NCBI GenBank assembly: GCA_023399055.1
Contig: JAEWQV010000014.1
Span: 434,001-498,000 of the forward strand
Direction of reading: 5' to 3'
DNA from: Bacillota bacterium
GTDB taxonomy: Bacteria; Bacillota; Clostridia; Lachnospirales; Lachnospiraceae
DNA length: 64,000 nt
Below the pieces are notes generated by a model that worked only from the letters and a program-made list of their open reading frames with translations, ran no database searches and was not told where the DNA came from. A program made the translations under genes and the position numbers. Below are positions 32,843-42,585 of this stretch, piece after piece. Position 1 is the stretch's first letter. Each line of letters begins with the position of its first letter.

Positions 32843-34732
32843 ATGGGATTAATCAAAGACGAATATCTACAAAAAATGATTTTATCAGAAGAATTAACAA
32901 AGATTCTTACTAACAGCAAAAAAGTTATTATCCCCACATCAAAAGAAGAATTAATTAAACTTAGCTTTGGACCAGAAAATAAGGATTTATATGAAGTAGC
33001 TTATGACATTCCTGGTAAAGGTTTAATTCAGGAAGCAACTGTAACTCGTTGTAAGAATGGTGTTGCTATTAATTATTTAGAAGACTATATGCGTCGTCGT
33101 GATCCAGACTGTACGGTAATTGGTGATCAGTTGGATACAGATAAGCCAAGATATAACAATTTGTTTGGAAAGGATTTTGCTGGACTGCGCCAGGAAACCT
33201 TTGATTGGCTTTCCAATGAGGAGTTAATTGTTCTTCCTTTTATGTCAGGTTCCTATGAATATGGATATGATTCCCTTCTTGTTGCGCCTGCGAATGCTGG
33301 TTTCTTCGCTTGCGGCCTTGCAGAATTACAGGGCTTCTTAAATATTGAAGAAATGAAACCCGGATTTAAGCCTAAGGCAGTTGTATATCTTGCACCACCC
33401 TTCCGTCATACACATTTTAATGGAAAGCAAATCGTTGTTCACAATCGTCTGGATTCCGTACACGAGGTGTTTGCTTATAACCTGTATCCAGGCCCAAGTG
33501 CAAAAAAGGGTATCTATGGTGTTCTCCTAAATATCGGTGAGCGTGAAAATTGGTTAACTGCACATGCTTCTACTGTTAAAGTAATTACTCCCTATGATAA
33601 TGAAATCGTTATCATGCATGAAGGTGCCTCGGGTGGTGGTAAAAGCGAAATGATTGAAGCAGCACATAGAGCTCCTGACGGTAGACTTGTATTAGGTGAA
33701 AATCTATCAACCGGCGAAAAATTCTATTTCGAATTGTCTGAATCCTGCGAGCTTCGTCCAGTGACAGATGATATGGCACTCTGTCACCCAAGCATACAAA
33801 ACGACAGTAAGAAACTTGTAGTACAGGATGCTGAAAATGGCTGGTTCTTAAGATTGGATCATATAAAGGCATATGGAACCTCTCCGGCATATGAAAAAAT
33901 ATTTACCCAGCCAAGTGAACCTCTAGTATTCCTAAATATTCAGGCTGTCCCTAATTCAACCTGCTTAGTTTGGGAACATACTATGGATAGTAACGGTAAA
34001 CCTTGTCCTAATCCAAGAGCTATTCTTCCAAGAAGATTAATTCATGATATTGTATCAGAGCCAGTTGAGGTCGATGTAAGAAGCTTTGGAGTTAGAACCC
34101 CACCTTGCACCAGAGAAAATCCATCCTATGGTATTCTAGGTATGGTTCATATTCTCCCTCCTGCTCTTGCATGGTTATGGAGACTTGTAGCACCTAGAGG
34201 ATTTAATAACCCAAGCATCATAGGTGGTACAGGAATGATAAGCGAAGGTGTTGGTACCTACTGGCCATTTGCAACTGGTAAAATGGTTAAGCAGGCTAAT
34301 CTTTTACTTGATCAAATTGTTAATTGTACCAGCACAAGATATGTCCTTATTCCAAATCAACATATCGGTGTTTATAAAGTAAGTTTCAATCCACAATGGG
34401 TTGCTAGAGAATATATTGCAAGACGTGGTGGAGCTAAATTTAAGGTAGATCATTTAGTAGAAGCTCGTTGTGCTCTTCTTGGCTATGGACTTGATTCTCT
34501 TAAGGTTGATGGTCAGTACATTAGAAAAGCGTTCCTTCAACCAGAAAGACAACAGGAAGTTGGAATAGACGGTTATGATGCCGGAGCTGCTATCTTAATC
34601 GACTTCTTTAAACAAGAAGCATCCAAATTTAATACTGATGAATTACATCCACTTGGAAGACAGATTATTGAATGCCTATTACGTGATGCTCCATTACAGG
34701 ATTATCTTGATTTAATTCCTATGAGATATTAG
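32843..34732 (+). CDS. DUF4914-like protein with PEPCK-type P-loop
   Basis: 629 aa, probably cytosolic. A phosphate-binding loop HEGASGGGKSEMIEAA lies about residue 264, like the kinase loop of ATP-dependent PEP carboxykinases and HPr kinase. Other conserved-looking blocks are YLAPPFRHTHFNGKQIVVHNR, SFGVRTPPCTRENPSYG and IIGGTGMISEGVGTYWPFATG. I recall this as the uncharacterised DUF4914 family. The ATG at 32843 lies 8 nt after GGAG; the one at 32837 is too close. Substrate unknown; a nucleotide-dependent carboxykinase or kinase role is inference. A strong terminator follows. Confidence 0.7.
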   Translation: MGLIKDEYLQKMILSEELTKILTNSKKVIIPTSKEELIKLSFGPENKDLYEVAYDIPGKGLIQEATVTRCKNGVAINYLEDYMRRRDPDCTVIGDQLDTDKPRYNNLFGKDFAGLRQETFDWLSNEELIVLPFMSGSYEYGYDSLLVAPANAGFFACGLAELQGFLNIEEMKPGFKPKAVVYLAPPFRHTHFNGKQIVVHNRLDSVHEVFAYNLYPGPSAKKGIYGVLLNIGERENWLTAHASTVKVITPYDNEIVIMHEGASGGGKSEMIEAAHRAPDGRLVLGENLSTGEKFYFELSESCELRPVTDDMALCHPSIQNDSKKLVVQDAENGWFLRLDHIKAYGTSPAYEKIFTQPSEPLVFLNIQAVPNSTCLVWEHTMDSNGKPCPNPRAILPRRLIHDIVSEPVEVDVRSFGVRTPPCTRENPSYGILGMVHILPPALAWLWRLVAPRGFNNPSIIGGTGMISEGVGTYWPFATGKMVKQANLLLDQIVNCTSTRYVLIPNQHIGVYKVSFNPQWVAREYIARRGGAKFKVDHLVEARCALLGYGLDSLKVDGQYIRKAFLQPERQQEVGIDGYDAGAAILIDFFKQEASKFNTDELHPLGRQIIECLLRDAPLQDYLDLIPMRY

Positions 34733-34764
34733 TTAAAACTGTTCAGAACCAAACGGAATATTAA

Positions 34765-34804
34765 AAATATCCTTAGAAAGCAAGCTTTCTAAGGATATTT
34801 TTTT
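34765..34804 (+). terminator. Terminator after the DUF4914-like gene
   Basis: 16-bp perfect stem (AAATATCCTTAGAAAG and its complement) with a CAAG loop and seven T. Confidence 0.95.
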
Positions 34805-34940
34805 GTACAAGAATAAATGCCAGATGGTTTTACTTGCAATTAATATTAGTTTGGTGAGAGCCAAACAAGAAAAAACAGCAGGGTTTTGATCTGGTTTTGA
34901 ATAGTACAGTTTTTTATATATCACTTATTTATCACGTATT

Positions 34941-34986
34941 AAAAAGGCTACTGCAAGTGATTTTATCCCTTTGCAATAGCCTTTTT
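34941..34986 (-). terminator. Terminator of the GH31 gene
   Basis: AAAAAGGCTA-C-TGCAA pairs with TTGCA-A-TAGCCTTTTT across a 14-nt loop. Poly-A/poly-T flanks allow use on both strands. It lies 80 bp past the alpha-xylosidase stop. At 34850-34867 there is a small GTTTGG/CCAAAC hairpin; nothing else in this gap. Confidence 0.8.
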
Positions 34987-35067
34987 AATTTCCCCTATTA
35001 ATTATTTATTTCATTGCTATTAATTCATTTATTAATAAAACCTAATCCATGTTATCATAAACCGGTC

Positions 35068-37413
35068 TTATTTCAAAGTACAAACAACCTTACCATCTGC
35101 TGATGGTGTTATTACTGTATCATTTCCAGTAACTTCAAAGCTTCCGTTATCAACTGCAGCTATATTAGATACATTAACAAGTACTACCTTGTAATTCTTT
35201 GAAGATTTCACATCGATGGTTATTGTCTTACCGCTCTTAAGAATTTCTGCATTCACTGTAAGAACAGCTTTATCGTCATAGACAACAGTAGTCGCAGGAG
35301 TATTATCAATTAATTCGTATGCTTTTAAGATTACATTATCTGAGTAATCATAAACTGCGTCCTCATCCTTCGCTCCCACCGCTATGATACTTCCTTCTTT
35401 CACAAGTAAAGGAATGCTCAGATAATCGTGTTTCTCTTTATACCAGGTACTACCCTGCTTCGCTTCTCCGGTAAGGAAATTCGTCCATTTACCTACTGGC
35501 AGATAGTACTGTGCAATTCCTTCATCATTGAAAATAGGTGCAACAAGTAAGGAATCACCGAGGATATATTGTTTATCCAAATAAGAACAGGTCGGATCTG
35601 ATGTATATTCCATTACCATACTTCTCATAGAAGGAATACCTAATTTAGCAGTCTCAATTGCATTACGATACAGATATGGCATTAAGGATGCTTTTAGTCT
35701 GGTAAAGAACTTAACTACTGCTACTGACTCCTCATCATATGCCCAGGGCACACGGTAGGAAGAACTTCCGTGAAGACGAGAATGGGTGGATAATAAACCG
35801 AACGCACACCAACGCTTATATACGTCAGGTGTTGAAGTACTTTCAAAGCCACCAATATCATGGCTCCAATAACCAAAGCCTGACATTGTAAGGGAAAGAC
35901 CACCACGAAGGCTTTCTGCCATTGATTCGTAGTCAGACCAGCAATCGCCACCCCAATGTACAGGGAATTTCTGACCACCAGCAGTTGCACTTCTAGCAAA
36001 TAATACTGCTTCGCCTTTACCGCTCTTTCTCTCTAATAAATCAAATACGGTCTTGTTATATAAATAGGTATAATAGTTATGCATTTTATTTGGATCGGAG
36101 CCATCAAAGTAAACAGCATCTGTAGGTATTCTCTCGCCAAAGTCTGTCTTAAAGCAGTCTACACCCATATCCATTAAGATTTCAAGTTTATCAGAGAACC
36201 ATTTACATGCTTCCGGATTCGTAAAGTCTACAATTGCCATTCCAGGCTGCCACATATCCCACTGCCATACATCGCCATTAGGACGCTTAATAAAGTAACC
36301 GCCTTTTACACCTTCCTCAAACATCTCGGATTCTTGACCAATATAGCTGTTAATCCATACACAGATCTTTAAGCCCTTTGCCTTAAGACGTTTTAACATT
36401 CCCGCTGGATCAGGGAATACTCTAGAATCCCAAAGAAAGTTTGACCAATGGAAATCCTTCATCCAGAAACAGTCGAAATGGAATACCTTTAGTGGAATTC
36501 CTCTTTCAAACATACCATCTACGAAGCTGTTAACTGTCGCCTCGTCATAGTTTGTAGTAAAAGAAGTTGAAAGCCATAAACCAAAGGTCCATGCCGGAGG
36601 CAGGGAAGGCTTTCCTGTTAAGTCAGTATAGCGCATCAGAACTTCCTTCATGGAAGGTCCATTAATAATAAAATAATCAAGTTCTTCGCCAGGAACTGAG
36701 AACTGAACTTTCTTTACCATTTCAGAACTAACTTCAAAAGATACTTTCTCAGGATGGTTTACAAATACACCATAACCTTTATTTGAAATATAGAATGGAA
36801 TATTCTTATAGGACTGCTCTGTTGAAGTACCACCATCCTCATTCCAAATATCTATGGACTGACCATTACGTACAAATGGAGTGAAACGCTCACCCATACC
36901 ATAAATTAACTCACCTACAGAAAGAGAAAGGCGTTCTCTCATATAAGTATCATGCTCTTTACCGTCATCGTAAGCAATGCCTTTCCAGTCAGTCTTAACA
37001 TATGCAAGATCTCTCCAGCCACTATCTGTAACTTTCTCATCACCACGATAGAAAATCATTTTCCAGGACTTTTTATTGATCTCAACACGAAGATTTCCAC
37101 TTCTTACAATAAGTGTATCCTCTAAATCTTCAATAACCAAGTTGCTGGTTTCATCAATTTCTATCTCAAATTCTGGTCCCTTATTAACTACACCCATATA
37201 ATGATTCGTTCTTACTCTTAACACCTCTGGTGCAGGAGCAGAAATACGAATGGTAAGATTAGGTCCTCCCAAGGTATCACCTCTGTGGTTAATTTTATGT
37301 GTTGGAGCACATAACTTCACTTGGTTTCCCTCGTTCTTAGTAAAATAAACTTCAGCAGGTGAAAATACTTCCGTACCTTCCTTATGCAGCCAGCATCCGT
37401 TACTAAATTTCAT
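35068..37413 (-). CDS. yicI: Glycoside hydrolase family 31 alpha-xylosidase (YicI-like)
   Basis: 781 aa, cytosolic (no signal peptide). It removes alpha-xylosyl units from the non-reducing end of xyloglucan oligosaccharides. The nucleophile is Asp424 in CFKTDFGERIPTDA and the acid/base is Asp490 in FPVHWGGDCWSDYESMAESL; the 66-residue spacing equals that of E. coli YicI. KRWCAFGLLSTHSRLHGS also tracks YicI closely. The C-terminal beta domains run from about residue 590. GGAGG precedes the ATG. The sugar importer and GH87 glucanase in the window fit a glycan-degrading lifestyle. Confidence 0.95.
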   Translation of the reverse strand: MKFSNGCWLHKEGTEVFSPAEVYFTKNEGNQVKLCAPTHKINHRGDTLGGPNLTIRISAPAPEVLRVRTNHYMGVVNKGPEFEIEIDETSNLVIEDLEDTLIVRSGNLRVEINKKSWKMIFYRGDEKVTDSGWRDLAYVKTDWKGIAYDDGKEHDTYMRERLSLSVGELIYGMGERFTPFVRNGQSIDIWNEDGGTSTEQSYKNIPFYISNKGYGVFVNHPEKVSFEVSSEMVKKVQFSVPGEELDYFIINGPSMKEVLMRYTDLTGKPSLPPAWTFGLWLSTSFTTNYDEATVNSFVDGMFERGIPLKVFHFDCFWMKDFHWSNFLWDSRVFPDPAGMLKRLKAKGLKICVWINSYIGQESEMFEEGVKGGYFIKRPNGDVWQWDMWQPGMAIVDFTNPEACKWFSDKLEILMDMGVDCFKTDFGERIPTDAVYFDGSDPNKMHNYYTYLYNKTVFDLLERKSGKGEAVLFARSATAGGQKFPVHWGGDCWSDYESMAESLRGGLSLTMSGFGYWSHDIGGFESTSTPDVYKRWCAFGLLSTHSRLHGSSSYRVPWAYDEESVAVVKFFTRLKASLMPYLYRNAIETAKLGIPSMRSMVMEYTSDPTCSYLDKQYILGDSLLVAPIFNDEGIAQYYLPVGKWTNFLTGEAKQGSTWYKEKHDYLSIPLLVKEGSIIAVGAKDEDAVYDYSDNVILKAYELIDNTPATTVVYDDKAVLTVNAEILKSGKTITIDVKSSKNYKVVLVNVSNIAAVDNGSFEVTGNDTVITPSADGKVVCTLK

Positions 37414-37478
37414 AGTATCCTCCTTTTGCCGTAATGGCAGGCTTTATATTTTTAAAACTTCAATTTCTCGACACAGCA

Positions 37479-37506
37479 CCTATAATCTATGCAATATCTA
37501 AGTCAA
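37479..37506 (-). promoter_or_regulatory. Tentative promoter of the GH31 gene
   Basis: TTGACT (37501-37506), 16-bp spacer, TATAGG (37479-37484) on the minus strand. Weak -10. The remainder of 37507-37800 is AT-rich with no gene or strong structure. Confidence 0.3.
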
Positions 37507-37804
37507 ATGCTCGATTTCAATTTTTTGAGCAAACAACAATTTCTCATGTATTGAGTTCCATGTTGTAATCATAGCAAATGCAATTAGGAAAGAAAATGTA
37601 GTAAATTTTCATTCTAATGGCATATTTTCTAAGAACGCAGATGTCGTAATTGCTTATAAAGAGAATGCAAAATTCTGCTTTCTACACTATATAATAGTTT
37701 GTACAAAATTTAAATTGTTATTATTATAGCTTTTTCACATGAAATATTATAGCATGATTACTAATATTTACTATTGTAGTATTTTATTGCAATTGGACAT
37801 AGAA

Positions 37805-37829
37805 AAGCGCGCCGCTATGCGACGCGCTT
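37805..37829 (-). terminator. GC-rich terminator of the PrcB-repeat gene
   Basis: AAGCGCGCCGC-TAT-GCGACGCGCTT: 11-bp arms with one mismatch; on the minus strand followed by TTTTC. Confidence 0.8.
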
Positions 37830-37851
37830 AACAATAAATCTATTTAAAGTT

Positions 37852-39342
37852 TTATTGTTGTAATAGTAGTTTTGCAATGGCAGGTGCAACAAGATGAAAT
37901 GTTCTAGTATCATTATTATAAGCGATAGTAGCGACTACATTTGATTCTGAACCATAACTTGTAAAGTTAATGGTATACCCTGCGGTAGTTGTAATCTTTA
38001 AGGTGTTGCCTGTAATCATTTCTATATAAAAATTAGTGTCAATAGTTGCCCCATTAAATGCTTGCATGATTGTTTCTTTTTCTTTGTCGGTTAGGTCTCT
38101 TACTTTAACCTGCTCAAGGCTAAACAATTCCATCTTCGTTATGGTAGACAAATCAAGTACAGGTAATTTTTCTTTTGAGAGATCTCTTATATCACCAATT
38201 ACAGCTTTAACTGTATCCGTTTTAACACGTACTAACAGCGAAGGATAAGAAATCACCATGATAACTCTTACATTATCTCCAGGAGGTGTTACTCTCGCAT
38301 TAATCGTTAAAATGTCAGGAGTACTATAATATATTTCATCTAAAGATACGGTAAACCCGCCAGTTGGTCTCTCGCCGCCTGCAATTAAAGCATAGATATA
38401 CTTTCCATCTCTTATATAATGAATACCCTGGTTCTGATTATTTTCATTATACCACTTTACAAGTACACTATTATCTTTAATATCATCAACCATTAATTCT
38501 TCATAGGAAACCTCTGTAGGTTGTGAATCCGTGGTAACCTTTTTAACTTCTCCGGTAACACTCTTAATATTCTTTGCGTTTAATTTTAGGAGCATATGAG
38601 GGTAAGTCTCGACCTGAGTCACCATCATATCAGGAGAAGGTGACTTTACATAAGCAGCTACAAAGGCCTTGGTTGAGGAGGCATAAGTTATCTTATCAAT
38701 TCCCATGGTATAACCGCCAGTTGGCTTCTTACCAGCACCAACCAGAACATAAACTACATTATTATCTTTTTTGAAGGAAACTCCTTCTTTCTTATAATTT
38801 GCGTTATACCAGTTCAAAACAGCTTTGTTTTTCGCTATGGCATCCTTTGAAATTTCTGTATAAGCAACTTCTTTTTCTGAAATGTTCTCTCTGGTGATTG
38901 ACAATACTCTTTTGTTACTATCCCAGGAAACTTTTGCTCCAATACTTTCAAATACGGTTTGCCCAGGAACAAAAACCTTTCCACGAGTGAGTTTAATTGA
39001 AGATTTTAGTTTTACAGTTTCCGGTATACCTGAAAAGTCAGCATCACGATGAACATAAAGTTCGCTTTTACCAATAACTAACTCTAAATGCATCATGTCA
39101 ATATCCAACCAGGCTGTCTTATTCTTTCTATCCCATCTCACAGAAGCACCTAAGGCTTCTGCTGTCTGTCTTAGAGGAACCATAACCTCTCCGTTGGATA
39201 TATAGGAGGAAGTATTGTACTTTAATGTTTTATTGTTTACGGTTACAGTGATTCTTTGAGTGTGACCGCTAGCGAAAGCTGTCATGTTAGTAAAGAAAGT
39301 CATTATAATAACTAAAATTATTAGTTTGCTTATTTTTTTCAT
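37852..39342 (-). CDS. Secreted protein: copper-amine-oxidase-N-like stalk plus two PrcB-type domains
   Basis: 496 aa with a signal peptide (KKISKLIILVIIMTFFTNMT, cleaved near AFASG). Residues about 25-155 form a stalk domain (MVPLRQTAEALGASVRWDRK, then FVPGQTVFESIGAKVSWDSN) common in clostridial surface proteins. Two tandem repeats follow, about residues 165-275 and 280-390, each with the core VGAGKKPTGGYTMGI or IAGGERPTGGFTVSL and then a TYP/SYP turn, as in PrcB protease-complex subunit domains. The last about 105 residues are unassigned. The ATG at 39342 follows AAGGAGA. Likely cell-envelope located; role unknown. Confidence 0.75.
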   Translation of the reverse strand: MKKISKLIILVIIMTFFTNMTAFASGHTQRITVTVNNKTLKYNTSSYISNGEVMVPLRQTAEALGASVRWDRKNKTAWLDIDMMHLELVIGKSELYVHRDADFSGIPETVKLKSSIKLTRGKVFVPGQTVFESIGAKVSWDSNKRVLSITRENISEKEVAYTEISKDAIAKNKAVLNWYNANYKKEGVSFKKDNNVVYVLVGAGKKPTGGYTMGIDKITYASSTKAFVAAYVKSPSPDMMVTQVETYPHMLLKLNAKNIKSVTGEVKKVTTDSQPTEVSYEELMVDDIKDNSVLVKWYNENNQNQGIHYIRDGKYIYALIAGGERPTGGFTVSLDEIYYSTPDILTINARVTPPGDNVRVIMVISYPSLLVRVKTDTVKAVIGDIRDLSKEKLPVLDLSTITKMELFSLEQVKVRDLTDKEKETIMQAFNGATIDTNFYIEMITGNTLKITTTAGYTINFTSYGSESNVVATIAYNNDTRTFHLVAPAIAKLLLQQ

Positions 39343-39434
39343 AGAAATCTCTCCTTTTGTTAAAATGTATTTGTTGTCAATCAAACATTAGACGCCATCA
39401 AATACCAGAAGGTTCCTACTATACTAAAATTTTG

Positions 39435-40388
39435 TTATTTCTCTTCCACTAATTCGAATCCTCCGTTGGTTCCTATACCTTCAAATAAAATACAACCATG
39501 ACGATCGGAAAATCGAACTTTAACTACCGCATCAATGCATTCCGTAATACTTCTACTCATAAGTCCTTCCACTGGAGCTTTAATTGAACCGCCTTCTGCA
39601 TAATTAATAATGATATCTAAGCGAAATCTACAATCTTTGAACGTAATTCTAATTTTATTTTTACTTCTATAAAGATTTTGTATTTTAGAGCCATTGTAGG
39701 TTGTAAACATAAAAATTCTATCTTTATATCGAAACATTCCAATAAAGCCAGTGAAACTGCCAATATGCATAGGAATTTTAGCAACGCTAATGGAAAGAGA
39801 TACATTATCCGGTTGAAAATGGTTTGATTGAAACCAGATCCAGCTACTTGGCATGGAACGTCCCCAATCCTTTTCGATGTAACCAATACCATTTGTAAAG
39901 TCTACTTTTTTTCCAGCTATTTTCAGATGACCAATAATTTCATGTTGGATGTTAATAATATCATGATAGCATTCCATGCAAGGGTCTAGTAAGAAAGGTC
40001 CCATTACACCTGGACTAAGTACACTTCTGGGATATTCAAGAATATTGCAAAAATACAAATCACCCATGAGACTGAGTTCACTACTTATTAGATTAAGTTT
40101 CATTCTACTTTTCGAAAAGAAGTTGTCTCCAATCATAATTTCAAACTTATCCTCATTGTAAGCAAAATCACTTAATTCATAATGGAAATAGTACTCCTTA
40201 TGCTTGTCATCCAATACTTGAATAAAGGCATGGGTATCCCACTTTCCAATGGATACGCCTGGAATAACAGCATAGGTTTTTTCTCCTTTACTGTCTGTAA
40301 ATCGAAAATACCAACCTTCAAAATAGCGTTTTTTCTTATTTCTTCCTTGAAAGATATCTGGATGAAGTAATTTTTTTATACAATACAT
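39435..40388 (-). CDS. Tocopherol-cyclase-like protein
   Basis: About 317 aa. The opening KKRYFEGWYFRFTDSKGEKTYAVIPGVS and the block GYIEKDWGRSMPSSWIWFQSNHF match the bacterial proteins related to tocopherol cyclase, which share a lipocalin-like double barrel. No tocopherol pathway is expected in a clostridium, so the ligand or reaction is unknown. The start at 40388 lies 9 nt after GGAG; earlier in-frame Met codons (40412, 40403, 40397) overlap the ribosome site. No signal peptide. Confidence 0.75.
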   Translation of the reverse strand: MYCIKKLLHPDIFQGRNKKKRYFEGWYFRFTDSKGEKTYAVIPGVSIGKWDTHAFIQVLDDKHKEYYFHYELSDFAYNEDKFEIMIGDNFFSKSRMKLNLISSELSLMGDLYFCNILEYPRSVLSPGVMGPFLLDPCMECYHDIINIQHEIIGHLKIAGKKVDFTNGIGYIEKDWGRSMPSSWIWFQSNHFQPDNVSLSISVAKIPMHIGSFTGFIGMFRYKDRIFMFTTYNGSKIQNLYRSKNKIRITFKDCRFRLDIIINYAEGGSIKAPVEGLMSRSITECIDAVVKVRFSDRHGCILFEGIGTNGGFELVEEK

Positions 40389-40491
40389 GATTTCCATCTC
40401 CATTTTTCTCATTAATATGATGATTAGCTAAACATCTTATTTCCTTTGAGTTAGTATGTGAAATCAATATAAAAATATGCAAAAGGTGAAC

Positions 40492-41646
40492 TTAGCTTTT
40501 TTCCTCATTCGAATAGTTAAGTATTACGGTTAATTGTTCTGCTCTTTCTTCCGCACCTTGTCCTGCAAGAAGAAATAATAGAAGGGGTAAGGTCTGAATC
40601 CATAATATCGTTAAATCTGTTGCACCATGCACGAAAGCTGCAGCACTTACTGCGAGAATTATGGATGCAACCTGGTTGTTCCTTCTTTTTAACCAGGTCT
40701 TACATACATTCCTATAATACCGTACAAAATACCAGAGGAATAAAACACTTCCGACAATTCCAAAGTTTAATATCATATCTAAATAAATACTATGTGAGTG
40801 TGGTATTTGACGACTTTTGTAAGTTGCATCAAAAAGATATCCAAAGGACATAAACCCATGTCCAAAAAACGGATTATTTTTAATCTGCTCCCATGCCAAA
40901 GACCAAATTTTAAGCCTGATTTTTATAGTAACACTAACATCATATAGTCGGGGTACAATATTTACATCTAATAGGAATATTAATATAGCTCCAACTACTG
41001 CAGCTGAAAGCCATAATATCAATAACCTATAACTTTTTAATATAATCAATAATACTGAAATTCCAATAAATACTTCTATAAACGCAAACAAACTCTTGCA
41101 GAGGTAAAGGCTGAATACATTAAAGCCAGCTATCGTACAAAATAATAATTTGTTTTCATTGCTGGTCAATACTTTATAAGCACAAATAATGATAACAGTA
41201 GCTACCACGGTTCCAAAATAATTTGGATGGGAGAAAACTGCACTGATACGGTGTGTATTTCTTCCAACATCCAGATAATTCGCAAAACTTTCCAAAAACG
41301 CATAGCCTGCACTTGTTAAACTTAAGGTACAAATCATAGTAAGTACATTTTCAAAGATATCTCTGGTCATTACACTTCTTAGATATAGTCCGAGAATTAG
41401 CATCAGCAATACACCAATTCCAACCGCAAAGCCTTTCCAGTTGTGGAACAGTAATGGAAGAACTAACATGTAGATGAAAAATGCTTTTAAAGCCCTGGAC
41501 CCTTTATGTAAAAATATTAATTGTCTGGTATGCTGGTTCGCTATAATATAGATTGATAAAAATGCTAAAACAAAGGCTGATAATATATATGGTAGAAAGA
41601 CGGATGCTGCAGTAAAACTGATTATGTTGGAACCGGTCAAAGTCAA
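40492..41646 (-). CDS. O-antigen ligase / Wzy-type polymerase-like membrane protein
   Basis: 384 aa with about ten hydrophobic segments. The diagnostic loop is FSHPNYFGT plus, further on, WEQIKNNPFFGHGFMSFG and PHSHSIYLDMILNFGIVGSVLF, the Wzy_C/O-antigen ligase signature. It probably joins or polymerises surface glycans. The start is unsure: 41646 is a TTG with a poor ribosome site, and the same frame stays open upstream to a TAG near 41730 without a normal start codon. No glycosyltransferase neighbours. Confidence 0.78.
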   Translation of the reverse strand: MTLTGSNIISFTAASVFLPYILSAFVLAFLSIYIIANQHTRQLIFLHKGSRALKAFFIYMLVLPLLFHNWKGFAVGIGVLLMLILGLYLRSVMTRDIFENVLTMICTLSLTSAGYAFLESFANYLDVGRNTHRISAVFSHPNYFGTVVATVIIICAYKVLTSNENKLLFCTIAGFNVFSLYLCKSLFAFIEVFIGISVLLIILKSYRLLILWLSAAVVGAILIFLLDVNIVPRLYDVSVTIKIRLKIWSLAWEQIKNNPFFGHGFMSFGYLFDATYKSRQIPHSHSIYLDMILNFGIVGSVLFLWYFVRYYRNVCKTWLKRRNNQVASIILAVSAAAFVHGATDLTILWIQTLPLLLFLLAGQGAEERAEQLTVILNYSNEEKS

Positions 41647-41786
41647 GTCGATCCGTCGTTTAATTGCTATATTTTCTATTAAATCGTCCTCATTTCTTAT
41701 GTCAGGAATGCAGTAGGCGCATTCAAACTAGTAATTTTATGTGTTATGACAAAGCTGATGAAAAGTGCTTTGCTTGTTTCAGAGCT

Positions 41787-41822
41787 AAAAAAACGCCGGA
41801 TATCATAATAACGTATCCGGCT
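41787..41822 (-). terminator. Terminator of the NYN-metallopeptidase operon
   Basis: GCCGGATA/TATCCGGC arms around an 11-nt loop followed on the minus strand by CG and seven T. Confidence 0.9.
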
Positions 41823-41892
41823 AAGTATTTCTATTCATAGATTAACTAAAGAATCCTTTGAAAGTTTATTTTTTTTATTTAATGTGCAACAA

Positions 41893-42585
41893 TTATTGTA
41901 CATTTGTCTTTAATTCTAATCTTATTTTTTTCCATTCCGGCATAAACACATCCATATATCCCCAGAATATTTTGTTGTGACTTTTTTCAAGTAAATGCAC
42001 CAACTCATGGACAACTACATATTCCAGACATCGTAACGGTCTTTTTGCAAGCTGAAGATTGATACAGATTTCATGTGTCTGTATGTTACAGGAACCCCAT
42101 CTTGACTTCATGTCCCTAATACGATAAGCTCCTGCCTGTACGCCAATTAATTTCTCCCATTTATGAATTAAGTATGGAACCTGTTCGGATAGCTTTTCTT
42201 TATACCACTTATCAATAATGGCTTTTCTTTGCAGCAAGGTACTATCCTTACTAACAGATAACTGCAACACATCCCCTATTATGGTTACTTTGGGACGTTT
42301 TGCTTGTTCCAGCACATATAATGTATAACTCCGTCCCCATAAGGTTAATATTTCATCTGTGACATAACTTAACTCTGTACGTACTGGTTTTTGTAAAATC
42401 TTTAATTGATGCTGCTCTAACCAGGATAATTTAGACATAATAAATGTCTTTATTTCTTCGTCCTTCATTCGAAAAGGTGCAGTTACTACAATTCTACCAT
42501 CCGGAGCTAATACCTTTAAATACATATTTTTAATTCTTTTCTTCTCCAGTTCAATGGTAAACTGGTCTATTTTCATATATTTCAT
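41893..42585 (-). CDS. YgjP-like (DUF45) zinc metallopeptidase
   Basis: 230 aa, soluble. The C-terminal half holds MKSRWGSCNIQTHEICINLQL, then VVVHELVHLLEKSHNKIFWG, with the HExxH-like zinc site reading HELVH and a downstream His in SHNKIFW, as in YgjP/SprT-related proteins. The start codon overlaps the stop of the NYN gene (ATGA), so the two are translationally coupled. Substrate unknown. Confidence 0.85.
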   Translation of the reverse strand: MKYMKIDQFTIELEKKRIKNMYLKVLAPDGRIVVTAPFRMKDEEIKTFIMSKLSWLEQHQLKILQKPVRTELSYVTDEILTLWGRSYTLYVLEQAKRPKVTIIGDVLQLSVSKDSTLLQRKAIIDKWYKEKLSEQVPYLIHKWEKLIGVQAGAYRIRDMKSRWGSCNIQTHEICINLQLAKRPLRCLEYVVVHELVHLLEKSHNKIFWGYMDVFMPEWKKIRLELKTNVQ

